Of a stretch of 64,000 nucleotides of DNA, positions 32,989 to 40,927 are shown in pieces. The notes beneath the pieces were generated by a model. It was not told where the DNA came from. It did not search any database and saw only the letters and a list, made by a program, of their open reading frames with translations. The translations under genes were made by a program, and so were the position numbers. Origin of the DNA: Flavobacteriaceae bacterium (GTDB lineage: Bacteria; Bacteroidota; Bacteroidia; Flavobacteriales; Flavobacteriaceae); NCBI GenBank assembly GCA_027490305.1, contig JAIXYI010000023.1:1-64000 (forward strand). Reading direction: 5' to 3'. The number at the start of each line of letters is the position of its first letter. The stretch's first letter is position 1.

Positions 32989-35231
32989 AATACGGTTTTG
33001 GTTTGGAGGTTTTCAGAATCGGTGCCAATCATGATGTCGAAGGCGCCCGCTTCCCAATCAAAAATAAGGTCTTCATTGTAAAAGGACAGCAGTTCAGGCG
33101 TGATGTCAAAACTGATCACACGGCTTTCCCCTTTTGCAAGGCTGATTTTCTGGAAGCCTTTCAGTTCTTTAACCGGCCGGGTAATGCTGGCGGCCTGATC
33201 GCGGATGTACAATTGTACGACTTCCGTGCCGTCAACGCGTCCGGTGTTTTTCACGGTGATGCTCGCCCGAAGGGTTTCATTGCCGTTCAGCCGCTCTTTC
33301 GATACGGTCAGTTTCGAGTAGTCGAACGTGGTATAGCTCAGGCCAAACCCAAACGGAAACAGCGGTTCGTTGCGAACATCGAGGTAGTTTGAACGGTATT
33401 TCTCGAATTTACCGTCCTGGTTGCCAATCGGGCGTCCGGTGTTTTTGTGGTTGTAATAAATCGGCACCTGACCCACCGCCCTCGGGAAGGTCATCGTCAG
33501 TTTGCCGGAAGGATTTACGTCTCCGAACAAGACGTCGGCAATCGCATAGCCTGCTTCGGTACCCGGAAACCACACGTTCAGCAACCCGTCGGTGAGCGGC
33601 AGCAATTTCGTGAGGTCAAGTGGCCGGCCGGTGAACAGCACAACACTCATAGGTTTCCCCAGTGCCCGCATTGCCGTCACCAGTTTCAATTGGTTTTCTG
33701 GAAAGGCAATGTCGGAGCGACTGGCACTTTCACCGGTCATTTCCGATGCTTCTCCCAATACAAGCACGATGCGGTCGGCTTTTTTCGCAACCGCCAGCGC
33801 CTCCGCCAACAACTTTTCAGGATTGTCAATCGGCGTCTTGATCCAAACATTTTCAGCCATTTTCGGGTCATCCGTAAGGTTGCAGCCTTTGGCAAAGGAG
33901 AACCGTTCACGGTCAGTGCGCTCGTTCAGGGCTTGTTTCAGCGTTACGGCCTTGTCCGATTCTACGGCCACCGCCCAGGTTCCGGGCATGTTGGTTTTAT
34001 CGTCTAACAGCGGCCCGATAAAGGCTACCCGTTCAGACGTAGGCAGTGGCAATGCTTTCCCGTCGTTTTTCATCAACACGAAAGAGGAAGCGGCTGTACG
34101 ACGGGCCTCGGAACGGTTTGCTGTGGTGAAAATTTCCGTATCACGACGTTTGCTGTCGAGGCGAAGGAACGGATCGCGGAAGAGTCCGAGGTCGTATTTA
34201 ATGGAAAGGATGCGACGGCAGGCACGGTCAATATCCGCTACCGTTACTTTTCCTTCTTTTACGGATGTCGCCAGGGTGTTTAGGAAATCCTCACCGACCA
34301 TATCCATGTCGGTTCCGGCTTTGAGCGAGCGCGCCGCGACCTGTGGACTGTCGCCGAGTCCGTGCGCAATAAGTTCCTTGATAGCCGTAAAATCCGTGAC
34401 AACGAAACCGCCAAAGTGCCATTGGTCACGCAACACGTTTGTCAATAACCATTTATTGGCCGTCGACGGCACGCCGTTGATGTCGTTGAAAGACGTCATG
34501 ACACTGCCGGCACCTGCCTCAACTGCGGCTTTATACGGAGGGAAGTACTCGTTATACATCCGGTTCGGACTCATGTCAACGGTATTGTAATCGCGTCCGG
34601 CTTCGGCACCGCCATACAAAGCGAAGTGTTTCACACAGGCCAGGATGCTGTTGGGCGACGACAGCGATTGTCCCTGATAGCCTTTTACCATGGCCGCCGC
34701 CATTTTGGAACCGAGGAACGGGTCTTCTCCAAATCCTTCCGCCACACGTCCCCAACGCGGATCGCGGCTGATGTCGCACATGGGCGAGAAGGTCCAGTCG
34801 ATACCATCTGCCGTAGCCTCGGTCGCAGCAATCCGCGCCGCGCGTTTCACCGCTTCCGGATCCCAGGTAGCGGAAAGACCAAGCGGAATCGGGAATTGTG
34901 TTTTATAGCCGTGGATGACATCCAACCCGAATAAAAGCGGGATTTTCAGGCGACTTTTGGTGACGGCGATTTCCTGCGTCTTGCGGATGCGGTCAATGGA
35001 TGTCATATTGAGGACAGCGCCGAGTTTTCCGTCGATGATGTACTTTTCAGCGTCGGAGCTGACGGCGGCCCCGGTGGATATATCCCCTGGTGGCGAGATG
35101 AGGTTGAGTTGCCCGATCTTCTCCTCAAGCGTCATTTTAGACAGCAATTGGTCGAGGAAGGCGTCTTTAGTGGTGCTCTGTGCATAGCTGAACGAGGCGG
35201 CCAGCAACAGAAGTGCATACAGGTGTTTCAT
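32976..35231 (-). CDS. Glycoside hydrolase family 3 beta-glucosidase, exported
   Basis: A 751-residue enzyme with signal peptide MKHLYALLLLAASFSYAQ, so periplasmic or secreted. The GH3 N-terminal TIM barrel holds the nucleophile Asp in GGFVVTDFTAIKEL (near residue 280). The middle alpha/beta sandwich contains VLVLGEASEMTGESASRSDIA, and a C-terminal fibronectin III-like domain starts near 660. It should release glucose from the non-reducing ends of beta-glucans. The ATG at 35231 is chosen for its signal peptide; the ORF-track start at 35336 lies upstream without one. It overlaps the GH144-like gene downstream, so the pair is probably cotranscribed. Confidence 0.95.
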   Translation of the reverse strand: MKHLYALLLLAASFSYAQSTTKDAFLDQLLSKMTLEEKIGQLNLISPPGDISTGAAVSSDAEKYIIDGKLGAVLNMTSIDRIRKTQEIAVTKSRLKIPLLFGLDVIHGYKTQFPIPLGLSATWDPEAVKRAARIAATEATADGIDWTFSPMCDISRDPRWGRVAEGFGEDPFLGSKMAAAMVKGYQGQSLSSPNSILACVKHFALYGGAEAGRDYNTVDMSPNRMYNEYFPPYKAAVEAGAGSVMTSFNDINGVPSTANKWLLTNVLRDQWHFGGFVVTDFTAIKELIAHGLGDSPQVAARSLKAGTDMDMVGEDFLNTLATSVKEGKVTVADIDRACRRILSIKYDLGLFRDPFLRLDSKRRDTEIFTTANRSEARRTAASSFVLMKNDGKALPLPTSERVAFIGPLLDDKTNMPGTWAVAVESDKAVTLKQALNERTDRERFSFAKGCNLTDDPKMAENVWIKTPIDNPEKLLAEALAVAKKADRIVLVLGEASEMTGESASRSDIAFPENQLKLVTAMRALGKPMSVVLFTGRPLDLTKLLPLTDGLLNVWFPGTEAGYAIADVLFGDVNPSGKLTMTFPRAVGQVPIYYNHKNTGRPIGNQDGKFEKYRSNYLDVRNEPLFPFGFGLSYTTFDYSKLTVSKERLNGNETLRASITVKNTGRVDGTEVVQLYIRDQAASITRPVKELKGFQKISLAKGESRVISFDITPELLSFYNEDLIFDWEAGAFDIMIGTDSENLQTKTVLWEK

Positions 35232-35345
35232 TATTGGAAAAATGAGAGGTACTAGAATATAATTTCTCGTCAGGTCAGCCGAAGGATAAGGCAGGAACGA
35301 AACCCAAAAGCCCCCAAACGGAGGCTTTGTCGGCATTGCGATGGC

Positions 35346-37082
35346 TTACTCTACTTTTTTAACCTGCGTACGCTCGGATACGCCGTTTTCGTTGATGGCT
35401 TCGATGGTGAAATAATAGGTTTTCTGAAGGTCCATCGCCTTGAACCAATACTCGTTGAAGTCGTGCACCATGATACAACTGTAGAGTTTATCAGGAGCGG
35501 TTCCGTAGTAAAGGTTATAGGCATACGCATTATCGACCGGCGACCATTTGATGTAGGCGCTGCGTTTGTCTTTCTCCGTACGCAGGACGATCAGTTCTTT
35601 TACCGCGTCAGGTTTGGCGCCGCCGCCATTTCCAAAGACCCGAAGTCCGCTGATCGCAAATTTGCCCGTTGGCATGTGGAGGTTTTCCAATTTGATGAAA
35701 CGCGTCCTCACCGGTTGGGCGAGTTCGACATAATCGTGAGGCACATCCGTTTTATTCTTGCTTTTATCTACAAGTAACGTCCACTTCTTGCCGTCATTCG
35801 AGCAATAGAGACGGTATTGGTGGTAGGTAGTGGTTTGTTTTCCGAGGAATTCCACGTCCTGGTCAGCATAATTGATTTGGATGGCATTGACGGTCGAAAC
35901 TTGTCCGAGGTCGCTTTGGATCCATTCCCCCGGGTTCGCCGTCTTGGCACTCCAATAGGTTTTGATGCTTTCGTCGACGGCGTTATTGGCGAAGAAACTG
36001 CCCAACGTCGACGATACCGTCACCGGTTTTTTGTAGTTCAGCAGCATCCATCCCGGAAAGGCCTTACCGTCTTTTCGCGCTTCCGGAAGGTACTGCGGAT
36101 AATCACCGAAGGCCGTGTTACACCACATTACATCGTCTTTGTCAAACCCTGTCGGCCAAATGCCCATGCGTCGTTCCCAGGTGTTCTTGACGCAGACGAT
36201 GCTGGTCGAAATGTGCCAGTAATTGCCATATTTATCCTGAAAAGTCGACCCGTGTCCCGCTCCCCGCGAAAACCCGCCGGGCTTGAAACTCAACGGATCC
36301 GATTGTGCAAAGGTTTCAATGCCGTCGAACAATGGTTTGCTGCCCATGACAACGCCATCGGCATAACCACTGAATTCGGTTCCCGGTGCACCGTATTGGA
36401 AATAGTATTTGCCGTTGTGCTTCGTCATCCACGCCCCTTCGATGAACGGGTCGAGGAAGGTGTTGTCCATATACTCCCCAAAACGCTGCCAACCGTAGCG
36501 CCAGTCTTCCAAAAGATACATCGGCATACGGGTGCCAATCGGCTCGAAGGTCTTGCGGTTCAGCTCGACGCCCCATACCGGGTAGCGGTTGCTGCTGCCA
36601 TTGTACATATAGAAGCGGCCATCGTCGTCGGTAAAGAAGGCCGGATCCCAGCCACCGATTTCAAGCGAGTCTTTAATGACGAACCATTTGTTGTGTTCGG
36701 GGTCGGTGCTGCCCCACAGGCTGAAATTCTTTTTATACGTACTGCCGAACACGACCATCGTGTCGCCGATGACGCCTACGCCCGGGGCGCACAATTCATC
36801 TTTTTCAGGGTTCCACGGGCGAAGGAAACGCTTTTCATGGAACTTCCAGTTCAGCATGTCGTTGCTATGCCAATAGCCCCATTGGTTGGTAGAAAACAGG
36901 TAAAGATCGCCTTTGTAGTTCACCACTACCGGGTCGGCTGTGGCACGATGGCGTCCCCAGGCGGTAAAGCTCTCAAAAGGAGTGTAACCATAATCGACAT
37001 TGATGGGGTTACAGAAGGTTTGTTGTTGGGCGGTGGCGGATAAGCAGCATACGGTCGCCACCAGTGCGAAAAAATATTTCAT
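35346..37082 (-). CDS. Exported GH43-like hydrolase with discoidin and fibronectin III domains
   Basis: A 578-residue exported protein (signal peptide MKYFFALVATVCCLSATAQ). Residues about 25-345 form a five-bladed propeller of GH43 type, with candidate acidic residues in RATADPVVVNY, GGWDPAFFTDDDG and FIEGAWMTKH. Residues about 350-475 are an F5/8 type C (discoidin) carbohydrate-binding domain (FANNAVDESIKTYWSA), and 484-578 a fibronectin III domain. It leads the three-gene glycoside hydrolase cluster, 114 bases before GH3. The substrate is unknown; beta-glucan association is inferred from the neighbours. No SusC/SusD pair is present in the window. Confidence 0.88.
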   Translation of the reverse strand: MKYFFALVATVCCLSATAQQQTFCNPINVDYGYTPFESFTAWGRHRATADPVVVNYKGDLYLFSTNQWGYWHSNDMLNWKFHEKRFLRPWNPEKDELCAPGVGVIGDTMVVFGSTYKKNFSLWGSTDPEHNKWFVIKDSLEIGGWDPAFFTDDDGRFYMYNGSSNRYPVWGVELNRKTFEPIGTRMPMYLLEDWRYGWQRFGEYMDNTFLDPFIEGAWMTKHNGKYYFQYGAPGTEFSGYADGVVMGSKPLFDGIETFAQSDPLSFKPGGFSRGAGHGSTFQDKYGNYWHISTSIVCVKNTWERRMGIWPTGFDKDDVMWCNTAFGDYPQYLPEARKDGKAFPGWMLLNYKKPVTVSSTLGSFFANNAVDESIKTYWSAKTANPGEWIQSDLGQVSTVNAIQINYADQDVEFLGKQTTTYHQYRLYCSNDGKKWTLLVDKSKNKTDVPHDYVELAQPVRTRFIKLENLHMPTGKFAISGLRVFGNGGGAKPDAVKELIVLRTEKDKRSAYIKWSPVDNAYAYNLYYGTAPDKLYSCIMVHDFNEYWFKAMDLQKTYYFTIEAINENGVSERTQVKKVE

Positions 37083-37229
37083 GGTTTATGAGGTTGGTAA
37101 CGCTAAAGTAACGAAAAGAGAAATGAGGACACCGGCGTCGGACTTTCTCAAAACTACATCAACCCCTATTTTTTTTCGCGTATTTACTGATTTTTGACCA
37201 CTTTACGCGGCAGTACCACTACATCATCG

Positions 37230-37637
37230 CTATTCAGGCGTGATGGATTGGCACAACTCCACCAAAACGCCATTCGTTCCCTTCGGATGCAGGAACGCCA
37301 CGAGTTTGTTATCGGCTCCTTTCTTGGGTGTTTCGTTCAAAACAGTGAACCCTTCGCCTTTTAACCGGGCCATTTCCGCTACGATGTCGTCTACGTCAAA
37401 GGCGATGTGGTGGATGCCTTCCCCTTTTTTCTCCAGGAACTTCGCAATCGGGCTATTGTCATGTGTGGCTTCCAGCAACTCGATTTTGTTCGGGCCCGAC
37501 AGGAAAAACGAGGTACGCACGCCTTCACTCTCCACTTCTTCCATTTTATACGGCGCCACGCCCAGCAGTTTTTCAAAAAGGGCGTTAGAGGCGGCGAGGT
37601 CTTTTACGGCGATTCCGAGGTGTTCGATTTTGTTCAT
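37230..37637 (-). CDS. mce: Methylmalonyl-CoA epimerase
   Basis: A 135-residue vicinal-oxygen-chelate protein that interconverts (R)- and (S)-methylmalonyl-CoA in propionate metabolism. The metal ligands are visible: His6 in KIEHLGIAV, Glu near residue 54 in NKIELLEATHDNSPI, His in GIHHIAFDVDD and Glu in GVLVELCQ. The length is standard. No mutase genes are adjacent. Confidence 0.93.
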   Translation of the reverse strand: MNKIEHLGIAVKDLAASNALFEKLLGVAPYKMEEVESEGVRTSFFLSGPNKIELLEATHDNSPIAKFLEKKGEGIHHIAFDVDDIVAEMARLKGEGFTVLNETPKKGADNKLVAFLHPKGTNGVLVELCQSITPE

Positions 37638-37670
37638 GGGACGTTTGTAGATAGAAAACGGGTCAGGAAT

Positions 37671-38012
37671 TTATCGCAAAGAGAGAATTTCAAAGCAACC
37701 AAAATTCGGGTCTTCCAGAAACTTCTCCAGCTCTTCAAGATGGTCAATTAAGATATTCGCAATTATTTCGGTTCTAAGGTTTCCTGTTCGGATCCAAATA
37801 ATCTTGGGCGGAAAACCTAAAAGAGAATTTAGGTCATTGAAGTCGGAATCCTGGGTTACAATGGTAAAATCCGATGATCGGGCAAACTGCCATATCGCCT
37901 TGTCGGTACTATCTGTAAGATGGAATTGCTTGACGCTAGCCGATCCCTCAAACCGTGCTGGTAGCAGTTTTACGATGCGATGTGAAATGTTCTGGTCGAA
38001 CAACAACTTCAT
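37671..38012 (-). CDS. DUF5615 family PIN-like toxin
   Basis: A 113-residue protein of the DUF5615 / Mut7-C-like PIN fold. Conserved acidic residues occur in KLLFDQNISHRIV, LTDSTDKAIWQFARSS and IVTQDSDFND, consistent with a metal-dependent RNase active site. Its ATG overlaps the stop of a DUF433 gene (ATGA), the usual order antitoxin then toxin. That it is a toxin is inferred from the pairing. Confidence 0.88.
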   Translation of the reverse strand: MKLLFDQNISHRIVKLLPARFEGSASVKQFHLTDSTDKAIWQFARSSDFTIVTQDSDFNDLNSLLGFPPKIIWIRTGNLRTEIIANILIDHLEELEKFLEDPNFGCFEILSLR

Positions 38013-38236
38013 ATCGCCACTTGGTAGATTTTATTCTCCCGGTCTGCGGCATAGCTCAGGGCGGCAAAAATATCCTCCTGCGTCAATTCGTCGAAGTCGA
38101 TCAGAATTTCGGCAATCGTCATGCCAGACGCCAGCCAGCTCAATATGTCATTTACTGTAATTCGCATGCCGCGTATGGTGGGCTTACCACCACGTTTTCC
38201 GGGTTCAATCGTGATGATTTGTTTATAATCCAACAT
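38009..38236 (-). CDS. DUF433 family antitoxin
   Basis: A 75-residue protein with the DUF433 helix-turn-helix signature: GKRGGKPTIRGMRITVNDILSWLASGMTIAEIL. It is presumed to neutralise the DUF5615 partner and repress the pair. The ATG at 38236 (MLDYKQI) gives the normal family length; the ORF-track start at 38302 adds an unlikely Cys-rich leader. TAGCTTTA lies upstream on the minus strand and could be a variant -7 box. Confidence 0.9.
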   Translation of the reverse strand: MLDYKQIITIEPGKRGGKPTIRGMRITVNDILSWLASGMTIAEILIDFDELTQEDIFAALSYAADRENKIYQVAI

Positions 38237-38356
38237 CTCGCTCTTTTTGGTAAAGCTACAATAAAGAAACGATTGAGACAATATACCGCAGCCCAACGCC
38301 AATAATGTCTTTCGACTTTCAGCTTTCGGCTTTTAACTTCCCTTCCCCACTTTCCG

Positions 38357-38364
38357 TATCTTTG
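38357..38364 (+). promoter_or_regulatory. -7 box TATCTTTG four bases before rbfA
   Basis: An exact TAnnTTTG match ending four bases before the rbfA ATG, which implies a leaderless or nearly leaderless message. The same box and spacing occur at 4218. Confidence 0.55.
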
Positions 38365-38368
38365 CCCC

Positions 38369-38761
38369 ATGGAAACGAACAGACAAAAGAAAATAGGAGG
38401 CCTCTTGCAGCAAGATCTAGTCGACATCCTGCAAGGGGAAGTGCGCAAAAACGCCATCCCGAACCTGGTGATTTCCGTTTCGAAAGTGGCGGTTACCAGC
38501 GACCTTTCGATCGCTAACGTCTACCTGAGTATTTTCCCAAGCGACAGGGCGCAGGCTACCCTGGCCGCCATCAAGTCGAACGGACCGCTCATCAAACATG
38601 ACCTCGCGCAACGCGTCCGGCAACAACTGCGCAAAGTGCCCAACCTGCAATTCTTCATTGACGACTCCCTCGAGTATATCGCCAAGATTGACCGTGCGCT
38701 TACGGGTGCCGACAACCCACTCGAAAACCCCGAACTGTTGGCCCGTCGGAAAAAGTCCTGA
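38369..38761 (+). CDS. rbfA: 30S ribosome-binding factor A
   Basis: A 130-residue KH-fold protein that binds pre-30S particles during 16S rRNA 5'-end maturation and cold adaptation. The family features are RQKKIGGLLQQDLVDILQ, ISVSKVAVTSDLSIANVYLSIFPS and the C-terminal NLQFFIDDSLEYIAKIDRAL. It lies three bases upstream of the permease gene, probably one transcript. Confidence 0.94.
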   Translation: METNRQKKIGGLLQQDLVDILQGEVRKNAIPNLVISVSKVAVTSDLSIANVYLSIFPSDRAQATLAAIKSNGPLIKHDLAQRVRQQLRKVPNLQFFIDDSLEYIAKIDRALTGADNPLENPELLARRKKS

Positions 38762-38764
38762 CAC

Positions 38765-39967
38765 GTGAATTTCCCGCTCTACATCGCGAAGCGTTACCTT
38801 CGGAGCGCCAGCAAGAACAATGCGATCAACATCATCAACCGCATCGCAGCCATTGGCGTCGTAGCCGGTGCGATGGCGCTGTTCGTGGTGATGTCGGTGT
38901 TCAGCGGACTCGTCGATTTCAGCCTTTCTTTTTCCAACACCTCCGATCCCGACCTGAAAGCCACGGCCCGCGTCGGTAAGACGTTTATCGTTACGCCGGC
39001 CCAGGAACAGGAGCTCCGGCAGGTGAAAGGCATAGCCCAGGTAAGCAAAACCGTCGAAGAACGGGTGCTCTTCTCGTTCAAAGGAAAGGAAATGGTCGCC
39101 TACCTCAAAGGAACCGATACGCTTTATAATAAGGTAAGCACCGTAGAAAAATCCCTGCAGGATGGGCAGTGGTGGACACCCAACACCCTCGAATGTGTCG
39201 TAGGCTACGGTATCCTCGACCGCCTTTCTATCGGACTCGTCGATGCCAATAACCTGCTCGAAGTATACGTGCCGCGACCCGGTACGGGCACCATCGATTC
39301 GCCCGACGAGGCACTCACCCGCGCCCAATTAGTACCTGTAGGTTTCTTTGCCCTCAGCGAGGACCTCGATTCCAAGTACGTTTTCGCCGACATTCGCCTC
39401 GTGCAGGCGATACTCGAATACCCGCCCGCCCGTATTTCCTCGCTTGAAATCGCACTGGCACCTGGCGCCGATGAAGACGCCGTCCGCAAAGGCATCGCCT
39501 CCATTTTCGGAACGTCGCTCAACGTAAAGAACCGTGCCGAACTCAATGCCTCGCTCTACCGTATGCTCAACACCGAAAACATGGTGTTGTATCTGATTTT
39601 CACCCTCGTTATCATCATCGCGCTCTTCAATCTAGTAGGTGCGCTCACCATGATGATCATCGAAAAGCAATCGAACCTGCGCACCCTTTTCAGCCTGGGG
39701 TCGACACTGCCCGAACTGCGCCGCATCTTCTTTTTACAAGGCGCGCTCCTGACGGTTTTCGGCGGAGCACTCGGCATCGCGCTCGGGGCACTGCTCGTCT
39801 TTGTCCAGCAACAGTTTGAATTGGTTATGATTACCATGACGCAGCCCTATCCGGTGAAGTTCGAAATGGTCAATGTCCTGATTGTGTTTGCCACCATCGG
39901 CACTTTGGGCACCCTGGCATCCTTTATCGCGTCACGCCGCATCAGCGCCGCCCTCCTTCGCAAATAG
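38765..39967 (+). CDS. ABC transporter permease of the LolC/LolE (FtsX-like) type
   Basis: A 400-residue inner-membrane protein with four transmembrane segments: one near residues 25-48 (IAAIGVVAGAMALFVVMSVFSGL), a large extracytoplasmic MacB-like domain to about 270, then three near 273-395 (LYLIFTLVIIIALFNLVGAL, LLTVFGGALGIALGALLVF, IVFATIGTLGTLASFIAS). LolC/E-type permeases extract lipoproteins from the inner membrane with a LolD ATPase, which is not encoded here. The start is GTG at 38765, directly after the rbfA stop; no ATG gives the conserved NFPLYIAKRYL N-terminus. Confidence 0.9.
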   Translation: MNFPLYIAKRYLRSASKNNAINIINRIAAIGVVAGAMALFVVMSVFSGLVDFSLSFSNTSDPDLKATARVGKTFIVTPAQEQELRQVKGIAQVSKTVEERVLFSFKGKEMVAYLKGTDTLYNKVSTVEKSLQDGQWWTPNTLECVVGYGILDRLSIGLVDANNLLEVYVPRPGTGTIDSPDEALTRAQLVPVGFFALSEDLDSKYVFADIRLVQAILEYPPARISSLEIALAPGADEDAVRKGIASIFGTSLNVKNRAELNASLYRMLNTENMVLYLIFTLVIIIALFNLVGALTMMIIEKQSNLRTLFSLGSTLPELRRIFFLQGALLTVFGGALGIALGALLVFVQQQFELVMITMTQPYPVKFEMVNVLIVFATIGTLGTLASFIASRRISAALLRK

Positions 39968-39974
39968 GCATAAA

Positions 39975-39998
39975 AAAACCCGGCGTTAACCGGGTTTT
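39975..39998. terminator. Bidirectional terminator between the permease and sod
   Basis: AAAACCCGG and CCGGGTTTT form a 9-bp symmetrical stem with a six-base loop, A-rich on one side and T-rich on the other. It serves both convergent genes. Confidence 0.88.
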
Positions 39999-40013
39999 GA
40001 CGAGTGATCTCGT

Positions 40014-40622
40014 TTATTTTTCAACAGCGTAACGCCGTGCGACCTCCGTCCAGTTGATGACGTTGAAAAACGCCTCGATATAATCCGGACGACGGTTTTG
40101 ATAATGCAGGTAATACGCGTGCTCCCAAACGTCCATACCCAAGATCGGCGTGCCATCGCAACCGGTGTCAGGCATCAGCGGATTGTCCTGGTTGGCGGTG
40201 CTGCATACTTCCAGCTTGCCACCTTTGTGAACACAAAGCCACGCCCAGCCCGAGCCGAAACGCGTGGTGCCTGCTTTCGCGAAACGCGCCTTGAACTCGT
40301 CAAAAGTCCCAAAGTCGCGGTCAATGGCGTCGGCCAGTTCGCCGGTCGGCTTTCCACCGCCGTTCGGTCCCATGATGCTCCAGAATAGGGTGTGGTTGTA
40401 ATGACCACCTCCGTTGTTGCGTACCGCCGCATTCTTCATGTCAAGGTTGATCAGGATGTTCTCGATCGTTTTCCCCTCCATGTCCGTACCGGCAATCGCC
40501 GCGTTGAGGTTGGTCACATAGGTATTGTGGTGTTTGGTGTGATGTATCTCCATCGTCCGCGCGTCGATATGCGGTTCCAGCGCGTCGTAGGCATACGGCA
40601 GTTTCGGTAACTCAAAAGCCAT
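40014..40622 (-). CDS. sodA: Superoxide dismutase (Mn/Fe family)
   Basis: A 202-residue cytoplasmic enzyme that dismutates superoxide. The metal ligands are all visible: His near 27 ([13 protein letters not shown]), His near 75 ([11 protein letters not shown]), and Asp/His in [16 protein letters not shown] near 160. The GPNGGG segment leans towards manganese or cambialistic use, but the metal cannot be settled by eye. It has an upstream exact -7 box. Confidence 0.95.
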   Translation of the reverse strand: MAFELPKLPYAYDALEPHIDARTMEIHHTKHHNTYVTNLNAAIAGTDMEGKTIENILINLDMKNAAVRNNGGGHYNHTLFWSIMGPNGGGKPTGELADAIDRDFGTFDEFKARFAKAGTTRFGSGWAWLCVHKGGKLEVCSTANQDNPLMPDTGCDGTPILGMDVWEHAYYLHYQNRRPDYIEAFFNVINWTEVARRYAVEK

Positions 40623-40657
40623 AATAGTCTGTTTTTAATGGTTTGTAAATATCCTAT

Positions 40658-40665
40658 CAAAGTTA
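40658..40665 (-). promoter_or_regulatory. -7 box TAACTTTG for superoxide dismutase
   Basis: The plus strand reads CAAAGTTA, an exact TAnnTTTG match on the minus strand, 35 bases before the sod ATG at 40622. Confidence 0.5.
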
Positions 40666-40927
40666 CGGATTAATGGCATTCAAAAAAACTCGGCGTGATT
40701 TTTCCGATTTTCGTTTTTTGGGCAGCATTTCCGGCTATCCGCTGCAAGCTTTCTCCGATCGCGGGCGGCGGCATCGGGCGCCAGTGGCTTCCGTTGGTCG
40801 CCCCCGCCGTCCGTCCGCCGTGCCGCTCCCGTTCGAAAGGCTTTCCGCTGCTATCCGGGCTGCCTCCTTCTACCGTCAAACATCCACTATAATTCCACCA
40901 AAGTCGTACATTTACGAGGCAAACACC

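Noticed and set aside
33592-34590. 332-residue plus-strand ORF inside the GH3 gene
   Set aside because: Ser/Arg-rich shadow of a clear GH3 hydrolase on the other strand.
35817-37043. 408-residue plus-strand ORF opposite the GH43-like gene
   Set aside because: Long open antisense frame caused by codon bias; the minus-strand product has a signal peptide and recognisable domains.
40673-40927. 85-codon N-terminal extension of the AddA-like ORF
   Set aside because: Arg/Ser/Pro-rich and unlike the family; it would overlap the superoxide dismutase upstream region, while Walker A is normally close to the N-terminus.
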